Shown here one piece after another: positions 43,992-54,313 of a stretch of DNA of 64,000 nt. The translations under genes were made by a program, and so were the position numbers. The stretch covers positions 12,750,048 through 12,814,047 of the forward strand of contig OY986966.1 in NCBI GenBank assembly GCA_963920575.1, given 5' to 3'. The notes beneath the pieces were generated by a model. It was not told the DNA's origin, made no database searches, and saw nothing but the letters and a program-made list of their open reading frames with translations. The first letter of the stretch is position 1. Each line of letters opens with the position of its first letter. The DNA is from Narthecium ossifragum (taxonomy: Eukaryota; Streptophyta; Magnoliopsida; Dioscoreales; Nartheciaceae).

Positions 43992-44596
43992 TGATGAGTG
44001 CATGAAAGTGCACTCTGAACATGACTAAGAGCAGCTTATTTGCTTAATTTTCATGATTAGTATAGTCGATTTCGTCCGTATATGTTGCTTCACAAAGTTA
44101 TTTGTATTATGCAGGAAATTGAAGCAAAGATGGGTCTTTAACGCCAAAAACTATACCTTCTCATGAAGAACCAGATGATGTGCCATATATGGTTGGAAAG
44201 CTCTTGCCGTCACGCTAAAAAATTCTCACGGTCGACCGTGGCATCGACCGTCAGCCTCTGTCAAAGAAAACACTTCGCAGGGTCGATGCGAAGATCGACC
44301 GTGAGCGAAAACAAGAAAGTTGAAATAAAAGATCGATCTTCTTTACTAGGAAGATCGATCCTTTGTGGGCGTTGACAACAACTGATGAAAGAGATCGATC
44401 TCTTCCTTGAAAAAGATCGATCGGAACCTGGGCGATTTGGAAGGAACCCAGTCTACGGATAAAGAAGATCGATCCTTTCTTTAGGGAGATCGATTTTAGT
44501 CGGGGCGAACAAGGTTACGGAAATTGAGAAAAGAAAGAAGATTGATCTTTATCCTTAAGAAGATCCATCCCTTGTCGGACGACCTGAATATGGGAG
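43992..44596 (+). repeat. A-prime LTR copy 1, truncated
   Basis: Starts TGATGAGTGCATGAAAGTGC and follows the copy at 45728, with one internal deletion near 44205. It breaks off at GACCTGAATATGGG (about 44596) before the TATA box. Element tail sequence follows. Confidence 0.82.
44228..44580 (+). repeat. Mixed palindrome array, A-prime LTR copy 1
   Basis: ACGGTCGACCGT at 44229-44240 and GATCGACCGT near 44294 are followed by AAGATCGATCTT, AAGATCGATCC, AGAGATCGATCTCT, AAAGATCGATCGG and further copies. Both word types occur in one LTR. Confidence 0.88.
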
Positions 44597-45727
44597 ATTT
44601 GCAATTTTATGTTTTTAGGATGCTTGGACTTCCGTCTTCCTTGATGTAGATTTCGGCCACCATGAGGAGCCTTGAGGAGATAATTGATATTTTATCAGGT
44701 GGCCTCGCTCCTATTTCGATTTCCTATTCTTAGTTATGTTATATATGAAAATTCAGCCAACACCCTTCTGCTTATTTACATGATTAGCACACATTGAGGA
44801 TAATGTGAATTTCAGGTTGGGGGGTGTAGGCATGCATGACCTTATGCGTGCTACCTTATTGAGTTTAATAGTGTTGAATTGGTTATGTTACTAGAAATTG
44901 TACATGAGCTGAATTATTTTATGCTTATTATGCATGTTGCTTGCATATGGATTGACCAATACATTGACCACATGCGTGATAACATGAAAGTATAATATCA
45001 TGTGATCCACACACGAACACTTTATGTGCAGTGGTAATTATACTCACCAGAGGAATGAGCATGCTATTGTCAATCGAGACCATGATTTCAACATTAGCTA
45101 GTGTTGAGTATTGCATGCAGAGAAAAAAAAGAAGAAAAGGTTCTGGAGCTTGATAAAGCTGTGCCTAAACAACTATTAAGTAATCTACTGAGTAACCGGG
45201 TGTTCTTGCCTCAGGAAGCGGGGAGCTTGCGTAAAAATGTAGAACCACTTATAGCTATAAAAAAAAAACTATTCAGTGTTTTGCTAAGTAACCGGGTCTC
45301 TGCACCTCAAGAAGCGGAGAGTGCTCGCGTAAAAAGGCAAAGTGTCTGATAGTTGAAAAAAAAGAGGAAAGAAAGAGCATGATGTACTTAAAGTGCGAGG
45401 GTTGGATGATTGGTCATGAAGATAGTAGTGTGTTCGGACTAATGGTGGGTAGAAGTTGCTTCCGTACGTAACATTTATTTGTCACGTCACATGTGTTCTT
45501 TTGGATGGTGATTAGCATGTTTGATGTGTAGAAGTTGATTTCATATGTTGGTAGTATGTGTATGAGTATAAGAAGTTTTCATGTTCTGTACTGTGTAACA
45601 CACTATTGACTTGATAAGGCAGAATTTTTATCATTCATGTCTACATCCTTGAACCGTTAGTGTGCTAAATTATATTTTATGCGTTTTGAATTGCTAGAGA
45701 CTAGCAATAAGCTGGTTGGGGGGTGTG
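44597..45727 (+). other. A-prime 3' noncoding tail with two polypurine tracts
   Basis: It carries CACATTGAGGATAATGTGAA, then the first purine tract GGTTGGGGGGTG at 44816-44827, the conserved paired units (45188-45354), and a second GGTTGGGGGGTG directly before the LTR at 45728. No long frame is present. This is the usual end of an Athila-type element. Everything from the LTR middle to this tail has been deleted. Confidence 0.8.
45188..45354 (+). repeat. Tandem pair of conserved tail units, A-prime
   Basis: AGTAACCGGGT at 45191 and 45287. Each is followed about 45 bases on by GCGTAAAAA or CGCGTAAAAA, with GAAGCGG(G/A)GAG between. Confidence 0.88.
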
Positions 45728-46743
45728 ATGAGTGCATGAAAGTGCACTCTGAACATGACTAAGAACAGCTTATTTACTTAGTTTTCATGATTAGTATGGT
45801 CGATTTCATCCGTATATGTTGCTTCACAAAGTTATTTATATTATGCAGGAAATTGATGTGCTGTCGCAGGCACTCAAAAATAAAATCAATACTCTTCAAA
45901 ACAAATGTAGTAGTGCGAGTACGAGTCGATCCCACGAAGAGTGTTCAGTCTAGTTTTGTGCTTAGTGAACAAAGATAGGGGGGTTTTTAAACGTGAGGAA
46001 AAACAATAAAGAAATAATCTAAATAAAAGAAACAAGTTGAATCAAGAGAACAAACCTTGGTCTGAGTCAACATCCACCATCGGAATCCAACAACTGATCA
46101 TAGATGCAAGTATCAATCAATTCATACCATGAATATTCACCGTCCGAATTAAATTCGAATCTCTCCTCGATCATAGTTAATTAGAAACAAGCGATCTAAT
46201 CAACCCTAACTACTAGACAACCTAAGACAAGCGCTGTAGATTTAATCTAGTAGCAGCATTAAGAATAGGGAGATCGATGAAGTTAAACAACACAAGCACA
46301 AGCGGTTGTATTTAATCTAGTTGAATATTCTTCCTAAGATCTAACAAGATCTGATCAGCAGTAAATTATTAGATCCTAGTTGCTTCGCAGATTAGAGGGA
46401 TCAAACAATTCCGGATTTGATATCCAACCGAGCAGTAGATCGCCATGAATAATAAACTAGTAGCGCTCCTAGCAATTAGACAAGACAATCATGAAGATAA
46501 ACACAGAAGAACATTCAATACTCATCTATAAACTGAACAATAAAAATAAATTAGATCTCACAGTCTCATTGATTCCGAGGTTTCAGTCTCCTCGACCAAG
46601 GATCAAGATTTAGCCACGCAGGGCCATCGAGAACAATCCTCAAAAGATTCTCATAAAGAAAATAAAACCTAGAAAAAATATAAAGGAGGAGAAAGAGCAG
46701 CCAAAAGTGTCCAAGAATCCCCCCTCAAACCCTAGAAAGAGTC

Positions 46744-46753
46744 CTATTTATAG
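46744..46753 (-). promoter_or_regulatory. TATA box of LTR E
   Basis: The minus strand GGCTATAAATAGGAC lies about 60 bases past the palindrome array. Confidence 0.65.
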
Positions 46754-46811
46754 CCTCAAGTGTATCCACCCTCGGATTAGATCACAATCGTTGATTTTCT
46801 TTACTGGGAAA

Positions 46812-47165
46812 AGTCCGATCGATCGGACCTTGGATGCTGGATCGATCGGCCTCATTAAACTCTTCAACTTGTAGTCACGCCCGAGTCCGATCGATGGATG
46901 GATCGATTGAACTTTGCTCCTTTAGAAAGCATACGTTCTGTCAACTTTAATTCCCAAGTCCGATCGATCGAACTTTAAGTGCTGGATCGATCGGATGCAT
47001 AAAAATCCACATTCTCTGGGTATTTTTGAGTCCGATAGATCCAACTCTAGGAGTCGGATCGATCTAGCTCAATAGGAGGGATGGTTCGATCGATCGAACC
47101 ATATTCAGCCAAAAACTACATGTTCTGTCACGGTTTTGCCAGGTCCGATCGATCGGACCTTCGCT
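46812..47165 (-). repeat. TCCGATCGATCGGA palindrome array, LTR E
   Basis: Perfect TCCGATCGATCGGA occurs at 46814-46827 and about 47145-47158. Variants GGATCGATCGG, TCCGATCGATCGAAC and TTCGATCGATCGAAC lie near 46840, 46963, 46985 and 47087, 20-60 bases apart. Confidence 0.88.
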
Positions 47166-47778
47166 CGGACTTCCAGCTTATTTTCCTTTCTGCCATTCAG
47201 ACTGCGCATCGGTACTGAAATTGCCGTAACTTCCTCTAGGAAACTCAGAATCACGAACCGTAAAATTCTCCAGAATCTAGACTTCAAGAGCTTTCCAACC
47301 ATGTATGGCACATCCTCTGGTTCTTCATGAGCAGGTACAGATAAATCTTTAAAGTTGATCCATGCACTCTTTTCAGCTTCTTTTCGACTTAAGGACTTCA
47401 ATTGCATCCTAAATCAAAATATAAGAATAATGAGTGTATTTAGGAACTAAATAAGCACAGGAGACTAAGTATTAAGGGATAAAAATATAACATTATGCAT
47501 TCTCATCAGAAATTGAAGCAAAGATGGGTCTTTAACGCCAAAAATTATACATTCTCATGAAGAACCAGATGATGTGCCATATATGATTGGAAAGCTCTTG
47601 AAGTCTAGTTTCGGGAGAATTTTACGGTTCGTGATTTGGATCCTCATAGAGGAAGTTACAGTGTTTTTAGTGCCAGTGCGCAGTGCAGAATGACAGAAGA
47701 AATATGCAGGAAATAATAGATCTATCTTCCTTACATAAAAGATCGATCTCTTATGCATGAATAGATGAAAAAGACCCA

Positions 47779-48175
47779 CGGTCGACCGTCGCCTCGACCG
47801 TCACGCTCAAAAATCCTCACGGTCGACCGTAGCATCAACCGTCAGCCTCTGTCAAAGAAAACACTTCGTAGGGTGGTTGCGAAGATCGACCGTGAGCGAA
47901 AACAAGAAAGTTGGAATAAAAGATCGATCTTCTTTACTAGGAAGATCGATCCTTTGTGAGCGTTGACAACAACTGATGAAAGAGATCGATCTCTTCCTTG
48001 AAAAAGATCGATCGGAACCTGGGCGATCTGGAAGGAACCCAGTGTACAGATAAAGAAGATAGATTCTTTTCTTAGGGAGATTGATCTTAGTCAGGGCGAA
48101 CAAGGTTACAGAAATTGAGAAAAAAAAGAAGATCGATCTTTATCCCAAAGAAGATCGATCCCTTGTCAGACGACC
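47779..48175 (+). repeat. Mixed palindrome array, A-prime LTR copy 2
   Basis: ACGGTCGACCGT occurs at 47779-47790 and 47820-47831, then the TCAGCCTCTGTCAAAGAAAA spacer. AAGATCGATCTT, AAGATCGATCC, GAGATCGATCTC, AAAGATCGATCGG and AAGATCGATC(T/C) copies continue to 48175. It ends about 60 bases before the TATA box. Confidence 0.88.
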
Positions 48176-48235
48176 TGAATATGAGCCATCAGATTTAATC
48201 CAACGGCCGAAATAAAAGCTAGGGTTTCATGTCCT

Positions 48236-48243
48236 TATATAAA
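48236..48243 (+). promoter_or_regulatory. TATA box of A-prime LTR copy 2
   Basis: TATATAAA before GGGGAGTTCTTGG, after the array. Confidence 0.65.
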
Positions 48244-49107
48244 GGGGAGTTCTTGGACGTTTTTGGGAGGCTTTTTCTGGACGTTTTCTAAGGGAAGAAG
48301 ATGAAGGAATCTCCATCCATGGCCGAGTAATCTGCGGGCATGGCGGACGGATGATCTTGCGAGGACTAGGGCTTCTTCTCCAACAATAGTTCATAGTTTT
48401 AATCTTTATTGTTAAATTCTTTTCTATGTATTGGATCTTCAAAGATTATTTTCAGATTATAGATTTCTATGTGGATGATTAATATTATGACTCCAGTCAT
48501 GCTTCTTTAATGATCTTATAATCCCATAGTTTTCTCTATTGTTTACCTACTTTATCTCATGAAATCTTTGCTATGCATTGCCGATTGTGAGAGTTGGTAT
48601 TGTGTATTCGTAGAGATCTGGTTAGATAGAGTTAGGGCTTTGTTCCGATGAACTTTTGCTATATATTGCCTGTAGTGACAGCCGGTATCATATATTCTTA
48701 AGTTTTTGTTGGATGAAGTTAGAACTATAAAAAGGAAGAACTAATCGTAGGAAGAGACATTTATATATATTGTTAGATTTATAGTTCCATATCTTTCGGT
48801 TAAGGTGATTGGAATGTGAATCCCTTGACTGAGTATCATATGAACCATTGAGAAGAGAAGAACCTAAATCCGAGTGAAGTGATTCCTGAAGCCCAGCCTT
48901 ATCAAAATCCTGATATCTTTTGTTAACCTTACATTATAATTAAATCCTTTGATCTAATTTAGTTAATTCTTAAGTTCTCGTTTGTCTACAATTCATTGTT
49001 ATTTGTGTTTTGGACGTTTTCTGCTTGTCTCTCTGTGGGTTCGACCTCTCTTATGCTGTCAGGCACCGCGACCGCTGTGCGTGACACATTTGAGCGACAT
49101 AAAAAAT

Positions 49108-49125
49108 TGGCGCCGTTGCCGGGGA
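49108..49125 (+). other. Primer-binding site of the A-prime block (tRNA-Asp type)
   Basis: TGGCGCCGTTGCCGGGGA, an exact match to the Athila consensus, seven bases past the LTR end. Confidence 0.93.
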
Positions 49126-49354
49126 GACGGTTTAGAAAAGCGCCAGAATCAGATTACAATGATTGTCGACACCAAAAGCGAAAACCTCGTTCATTTTCTT
49201 TAGTCTTTACTTCTTTATTTCGGCTTTGATTTTTCTTCTCTATTAGGATTGTTTTCTTTTATTCGGTTTTAGTTAGTAAGCTTAGTTTCAATTATTATTT
49301 TTGCTTATTTTCTTTAGTTGGTTTGCATCTTTTGGATTGCGTGTTTGTTGGTGT

Positions 49355-51290
49355 ATGCCTCGGTATAGAGACGAAATAGGCAGATTTGCTAAACGTCCCT
49401 AGGGTGATTCTGAAACTTCTGATAGTGAGACATGTATTGCTGATCTCTTTGACGCACAGTCACAAACTTCACATCATATTTTCATTATGGCTGAGCACGA
49501 GGAAGAACAACCTCCTAGGAGTTTGCAAGAATATTTGCATCCCACATGCACTGCTACACCTTCATGCATCATGTTTCCACCTAATGTAGCACATGTTGAC
49601 TTTAAACCTGACATGATTCAGTTGCTTCCTACCTTTCATGGGATGGAAAATGAAAATCCATATGTGCATATTAGGGAGTTTGAGGAAGTAGTAGCGACCT
49701 TCCATAGCCAACCAGGTGCACTAGATATGATCCGACTTAAGTTTTTTCCCTTCTCATTGAAGGATAGAGCGAAGAGTTGGTTATATTCCTTGAGGCCACG
49801 ATCTATAGGATCTTCGGCTGAAATGACACAGATATTTTTCAACAAGTATTTCCCACAACACAAAACTAATGCACTTAAGAGACAGATTTCGACCTTCACA
49901 CAGAAGGATAGTGAAACTTTGTATCATGCGTGGGAATGATTTAAAGACATGTTGAATTTATGTCCTCATCATGGATATGAAAGTTGGCGTCTTGTTAGTT
50001 ATTTCTATGATGGTTTAACTGTTAGAGAACGTCAATTTGTTGAGATGATGTGCAATGGTGAATTTTTGCAAAAAGATCCTGATGCAGCAATTGAATACTT
50101 GACTGAGCTTGCTGAGAAAGCACATACATGGACTGGACCGAGTGCAACAGAAAGTACAAATAGGGCAAGACCACCACCGCAGAAACCAGGTGGAGGTATT
50201 TATCAGCTGCGGGAGGAGAATGCACTTAAGGCTAAAGTGGAGAGTCTAACAAGGGAGCTGGAGCTATTAAAGACCAAAGATATGATGGCAGCCCGGACCT
50301 CTTCATTTAATGAACCTACAAGGCCGGCTGGGCCGTGTGCGATATGTCAGGGCGTGGACCACCAGATTGACGGTTGTTCTACTTATGTTGAGATGAGAGG
50401 TGTGTATGACAAGCATTGCAACGCTGTAGGCGGATTCAGGAGGCCGTACACCCCTTACTCGGAAACGTATAATCCAGGATGGCGAGAGCATTCGAACTTC
50501 TGCTGGAAGTCGAATGCTCCACAAAGCAACGAGCATCATCAACCGCCACCTAATAAGGCTTTTTCTAACCCTCCTTATAATACATCTGGTTTTCCTAGGC
50601 CTACATTTAATGACAGTTTACAGGAATTGAAATCCATGATTGTGCAGGAATCCAAGGAAAGAAAGGAGGATGTTGAAGAGATCAAGAGCCAGATCACAAA
50701 GCTGATCAACTCTTTGAGCGTGCATGAACGAGGGAAGTTCCCAGCTCAACCTCAACAAACGCAGGTATCTACTGCTGAGCAAAATAATGTGAAGGAGATG
50801 AACGCCATAACTAAAAGAAGTGGGAAAACAACAAAAAGTCCTTCACAAGAGCCCACAGAACCTCCTATTGTTGTTGAAGAAGAGGACCAGATTAAGGAGA
50901 ACCATGTAGAGGCCGATCATCCAGATGGCCCTACGCCAGGTGACTTTAAGGTACGTGTCCCTTTTCCTCAGGCATTGAAATCCACTAAATTTACTATGGA
51001 GCCCAACAGCGAGATTTTGGAGCATCTTCGGCAGGTTAAGGTAAACCTTCCTCTTTTGCACGTTATTAAGCAGATTCCTACATATGCTAAAGTGATTAAA
51101 GATTTATGCACTATGAAGAGACGACATCATGTAAAGAAAACTGCATTTTTAACAGAGCAGGTTAGTGCACTGTTTCAGCATAGGATTCCTCCTAAATATA
51201 AGGATCCTGGCTGTCCTACTGTGTCTTGTTTCATTGGAGAGCATGAAGTAGGACAAGCTTTATTAGATCTTGGTGCAAGTGTTAATTTCC
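49355..51290 (+). pseudogene. A-prime gag and protease start, nearly intact frame
   Basis: One frame from ATG at 49355 (MPRYRDEIGRFAKRP) is broken only by TAG at 49400-49402 and TGA at 49937-49939. It has the conserved SLQEYLHPTCTATPSCIMFP, the capsid domain (IRLKFFPFSLKDRAKSWLYS), YFYDGLTVRERQFVEMMCNG, and a leucine-rich coiled coil (LKAKVESLTRELELLKTK). The zinc knuckle is CAICQGVDHQIDGC, followed by TYNPGWREHSNFCW, a gag-protease linker with HVIKQIPTYAKVIKDLC, and finally ALLDLGASVN of the protease, where the element is cut. Gag would form the particle and bind RNA. The TGA replaces a codon where the family has arginine (WE-R-FKD), a likely CGA to TGA change. Confidence 0.9.
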
Positions 51291-51540
51291 TTAGGGAGAT
51301 CGATCTACAATGCTACTGTCATCTCCTTTCCAATTTCATTAGATCTTGGACAAGCTTTATCTTGATCTACAATGCTACTGTCATCTCCTTTCCAATTTCC
51401 TGTGCATTAGCTGTTTTCTGTGATGAATGTTTGTACAGATTAATATATCATGAAAATACAAAGTTGACTCTGCTGAAATTTTCTATGATTCTAATACCTT
51501 TTTGGACTTTTATTAGTTATATTTGATCTTTTTGGAAAGG
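51291..51540 (+). other. Breakpoint with scrambled filler between A-prime protease and B5 tail
   Basis: Directly after GASVN, the 36 bases at 51302-51337 are repeated at 51364-51399. ATTAGATCTTGG and GACAAGCTTTAT from about 51254-51275 recur in swapped order at 51338-51360. Afterwards the sequence belongs to the B5 tail. This looks like template-switching filler at a repair junction. Confidence 0.75.
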
Positions 51541-52818
51541 TATATATTTTTGTGACATGGTATGGTGGGAAAGGAAGTATTTATTCAATTATGGCGGTGC
51601 CTAAACTTAAATTGGAAGAGAGAGAATTCTATTTTTGGGGCGTTCATTATGGTTATGTCTACCCTTTACTTCTTTATTTATTTTTATGAATTAGTGTAAT
51701 TGGAGACAATTACATTTAAGTTGGGGGGGTAGCATTCATAAATTTGATGCTCATATTTTTTTTCTGGTAACCAAATATTATACATCCCTTGAATTACGTC
51801 AAAAGAATGAAATTATGATATGATTTGACAAAGGTGCATGTTTTAGAAATTTACCTTATAAATTATTCTGAGACTTGTATGCCATATAAGAGATAGTAAT
51901 GTTTTTGTTATGCATGATATTATTTCTATACTTTAAGACTTTTACCATGATTTAAGGATAACTTGACATATCCTAATGCACATGTTCACTTTCACATATT
52001 AAGGGGTTGATATTAGATTCCAAGCATGATACTAGGATAGATTTACAATTTTATGTCATGACACGAAAAATTCATGAACACATGTAATTATCTGAGTATG
52101 CGAAAAAAAAGAAAAAAAAATGGATTTTCAACTTAGTAACCGTGCAGTGTGCCTAACCAGCGTGGTGTTCATGTAAAACAGTTGAAATTCCTAAAAAGCA
52201 ATAAGGGTTTCATACTGAGTAACCGGGCAAGGTGCCTAACAAGGTGTGTTGTTCGCGTAAAACAGTTGAAATTCCTGCAGAAAAAGAAGGAAGGAAAAGA
52301 AAAATGAATAAAAACAGAGATTGTCATGTGATAAGTGGAAAATATGTGTTGAATAGGATTTTGATCTTGCATAGTTGAAGTGTTTAGATATGATTGATAC
52401 TCTGAAGTACATGGAACCCATTCACACACAGGAGTGTTAAAGTTATTTTTAATCATGATTAAATATGTTGAAGTGTTAGAAATATATTATGACATGTTTT
52501 GATTTACTATGTTTTTATGTGACTTTGAGTTGAAGGGTATATTTATGAATATTATTTCTATTTCATGCATTAGAGTTGATGAGTATTATGATTGATTTCT
52601 GATGATATATTCAAGGGAATGTATAGATGTTTGTGGGTGGCATCCCTGAAAACCCTCAGGAGACTATAACTCCTCCATTGGGGTAACTCAGGGGTTTAAA
52701 GCCTTGTTGCACATGCTAAGTGCAATCGTGAGACCTATGAAAGTGGCTAGTTAGATTTATTGCTTTCTTTTTTATCTTTTCTTTGCTCGAGAACTAGCAA
52801 AGTGTAAGTTGGGGGGTG
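51541..52818 (+). other. B5 3' noncoding tail with two polypurine tracts
   Basis: GACAATTACATTTAAGTTGG followed by GGGGGG near 51719-51729 is the first tract. GTAAGTTGGGGGGTG at 52804-52818 touches the LTR. Between them lie the paired conserved units (52134-52279) and AT-rich DNA with no frame. The order matches the B3 tail. Confidence 0.8.
52134..52279 (+). repeat. Tandem pair of conserved tail units, B5
   Basis: AGTAACCGTGCAGTGTGCCT at 52135 and AGTAACCGGGCAAGGTGCCT at 52218 each lead to (A/G)TGTTC(A/G)(T/C)GTAAAACAG and TTGAAATTCCT. Confidence 0.88.
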
Positions 52819-54199
52819 TGATAAGTCACTAATTATTTCTAATTAAACCCCTTAAATTATATTTGTTACACTGAGAGTAGGTCTATTTGATATCATGTTG
52901 TTTGATTTCAGGTTTAAGTAGGATCTGAGAAGAAATACAAGAAATTTGACCACAAATCAGTAAATTCTGCAAAAATACAGCTTCGTCGACTGTTTTGAAA
53001 TAAATCACCAGAACTTTTACAAAACTCCGAATATTCTTAAATTCTGGGAGATGAAAGACGACTTCAAGAGGTACAACTTTCTTGTTGAAGACTTTGTAAC
53101 ATTCTCTATAGATTGGAGCATTATTTGAAGCAAAGTTGGATCTAGGAAAGCTGAAATTTGATAAATGCTGAACTTAATTAATGCCGTGGCAGTGAAGATC
53201 CAGTCAAACCGACTAGAGCGATGAATCGTATTTGAGTCCGATCGGTCGCTCCGATGACGTCATCAACAGGGAATTTAAGGAAATTAGATTTTAAGTTCAA
53301 TTATAACTCCTAATTCCGGGATTAAGGGTTTCTATTAGATAAAGGGGTTATTCCAGCCGAGTTTCTCATCTTTTTGACAATCTTTGGAAGAGGAAGAAGA
53401 AGACGGTGAGGATGCGGATGGTGACAGCTTCTTATTCCAACCCGATGGCTTTCATCCAAAAGATGAGTTGCTAATTATTATACTTAGGATTATTCATGAA
53501 ACCCTAGTGTAGTTTTGGTTTTTCTTTAGTTTGATTCTTGTAAACTTCTCGATGCATGATCTCATAAATACGGTTTTATTGTTAATAGAGTTGAAGGAAC
53601 AAAGTTCTTTTGACGTACTTTTAGTTCTACATGATTTATGTGATTGATTGTAGAGATTTATGAGATGGTTTTCATGAAGTTATTGGTTTGCCTTTGAGAT
53701 AAGCTATGCTACGCGAAGATAGGATGTGCCACGGTCATTAGGAGTAGAATAATTTAAGGTAATCGTATGACCAAGGACAATCTATACCAAGCAAAGATAG
53801 GTTATGCCAACGGGAACATTAACTTTCTTTTAGGTATTCATGTGAGCTAGTAGCGATATGATCCATAATGTTGAGAGAAGGGAACAAGATGATAACTAGA
53901 GAAGACTAATAATGAAAATAGGGTGGATTGAGTAATTCCTAAGTCACTTATCCATTGATTCAAAGTGATCAACCTTTTATTTCTTTTCTTTATTAGTTTA
54001 GATAACTCTATTCTATCTTTGATTCTTTTTCTTAGTTTTAGGTTTTCGAGAATTGATTTCCGTTTCCAACGTTTTCCCTGTGGATCGACTCCCGACTTCA
54101 CCGCTATCCTTTCTAATAGTGTATTGATTGAATAAGGATTAAAAATTTTAATATTTGATTGAGTTTGCAATGTTTTAACGACACATTTGGGACCGATCA
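52819..54199 (+). repeat. 3' LTR of B5
   Basis: Starts TGATAAGTCACTAATT after the polypurine tract and ends GACCGATCA. It parallels 41303-42681. Confidence 0.9.
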
Positions 54200-54313
54200 C
54201 CGCGCCACCAAATACCTGCCCGGTAGGGGCCACTGAAGAAGAGCTAATGCCTGCACCTGCAAAACGCAACCCGGGTAGGAGTGAGCACTAAGCTCAGTAG
54301 GCTTCAAGCATGT
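54200..54313 (-). repeat. C-type LTR fragment C3, right part
   Basis: Continues C3 from 41302 (GCCACCAAATACCTGCCC, CTGCACCTGCAAAACGCAAC) and loses C-family similarity after CTCAGTAGG. The last bases CTTCAAGCATGT adjoin C4. Confidence 0.75.

Larger units (their letters stand above)
45854..47508 (-). mobile_element. Solo LTR E
   Basis: Starts TGATGTGCTGTCGCAGG and ends GCATTCTCATCA. GAAAT flanks both sides (45849-45853 and 47509-47513), and the A-prime LTR reads through. It is distinct from A and B LTRs in sequence. Its U3 carries TCCGATCGATCGGA arrays (46812-47165), with TATAAATA on the minus strand at 46752-46745. Confidence 0.92.
45728..49101 (+). repeat. A-prime LTR copy 2, split by solo LTR E
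   Basis: Starts TGATGAGTGCATGAAAGTGC after a polypurine tract and ends near CATTTGAGCGACATAA, just before a primer site. It therefore serves as the 3' LTR of the block on its left and the 5' LTR of the gag block on its right, a tandem arrangement expected from LTR-LTR recombination. U3 array at 47779-48175, TATATAAA at 48236-48243. Confidence 0.85.
41303..54199 (+). mobile_element. Athila-like element B5 (B-prime subfamily) with nested insertions
   Basis: 5' LTR 41303-42681, primer site, and a short leader. After the inserted D1, A-prime and E material come its own 3' tail (about 51540-52818) and 3' LTR (52819-54199). Flanks are CCGCA (41298-41302) and CCGCG (54200-54204), four of five bases alike, and the C3 LTR reads across. 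No gag or pol of B5 itself remains. The first 100 bases of its two LTRs differ at about 8 positions by eye, so the insertion is not recent. Confidence 0.87.
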
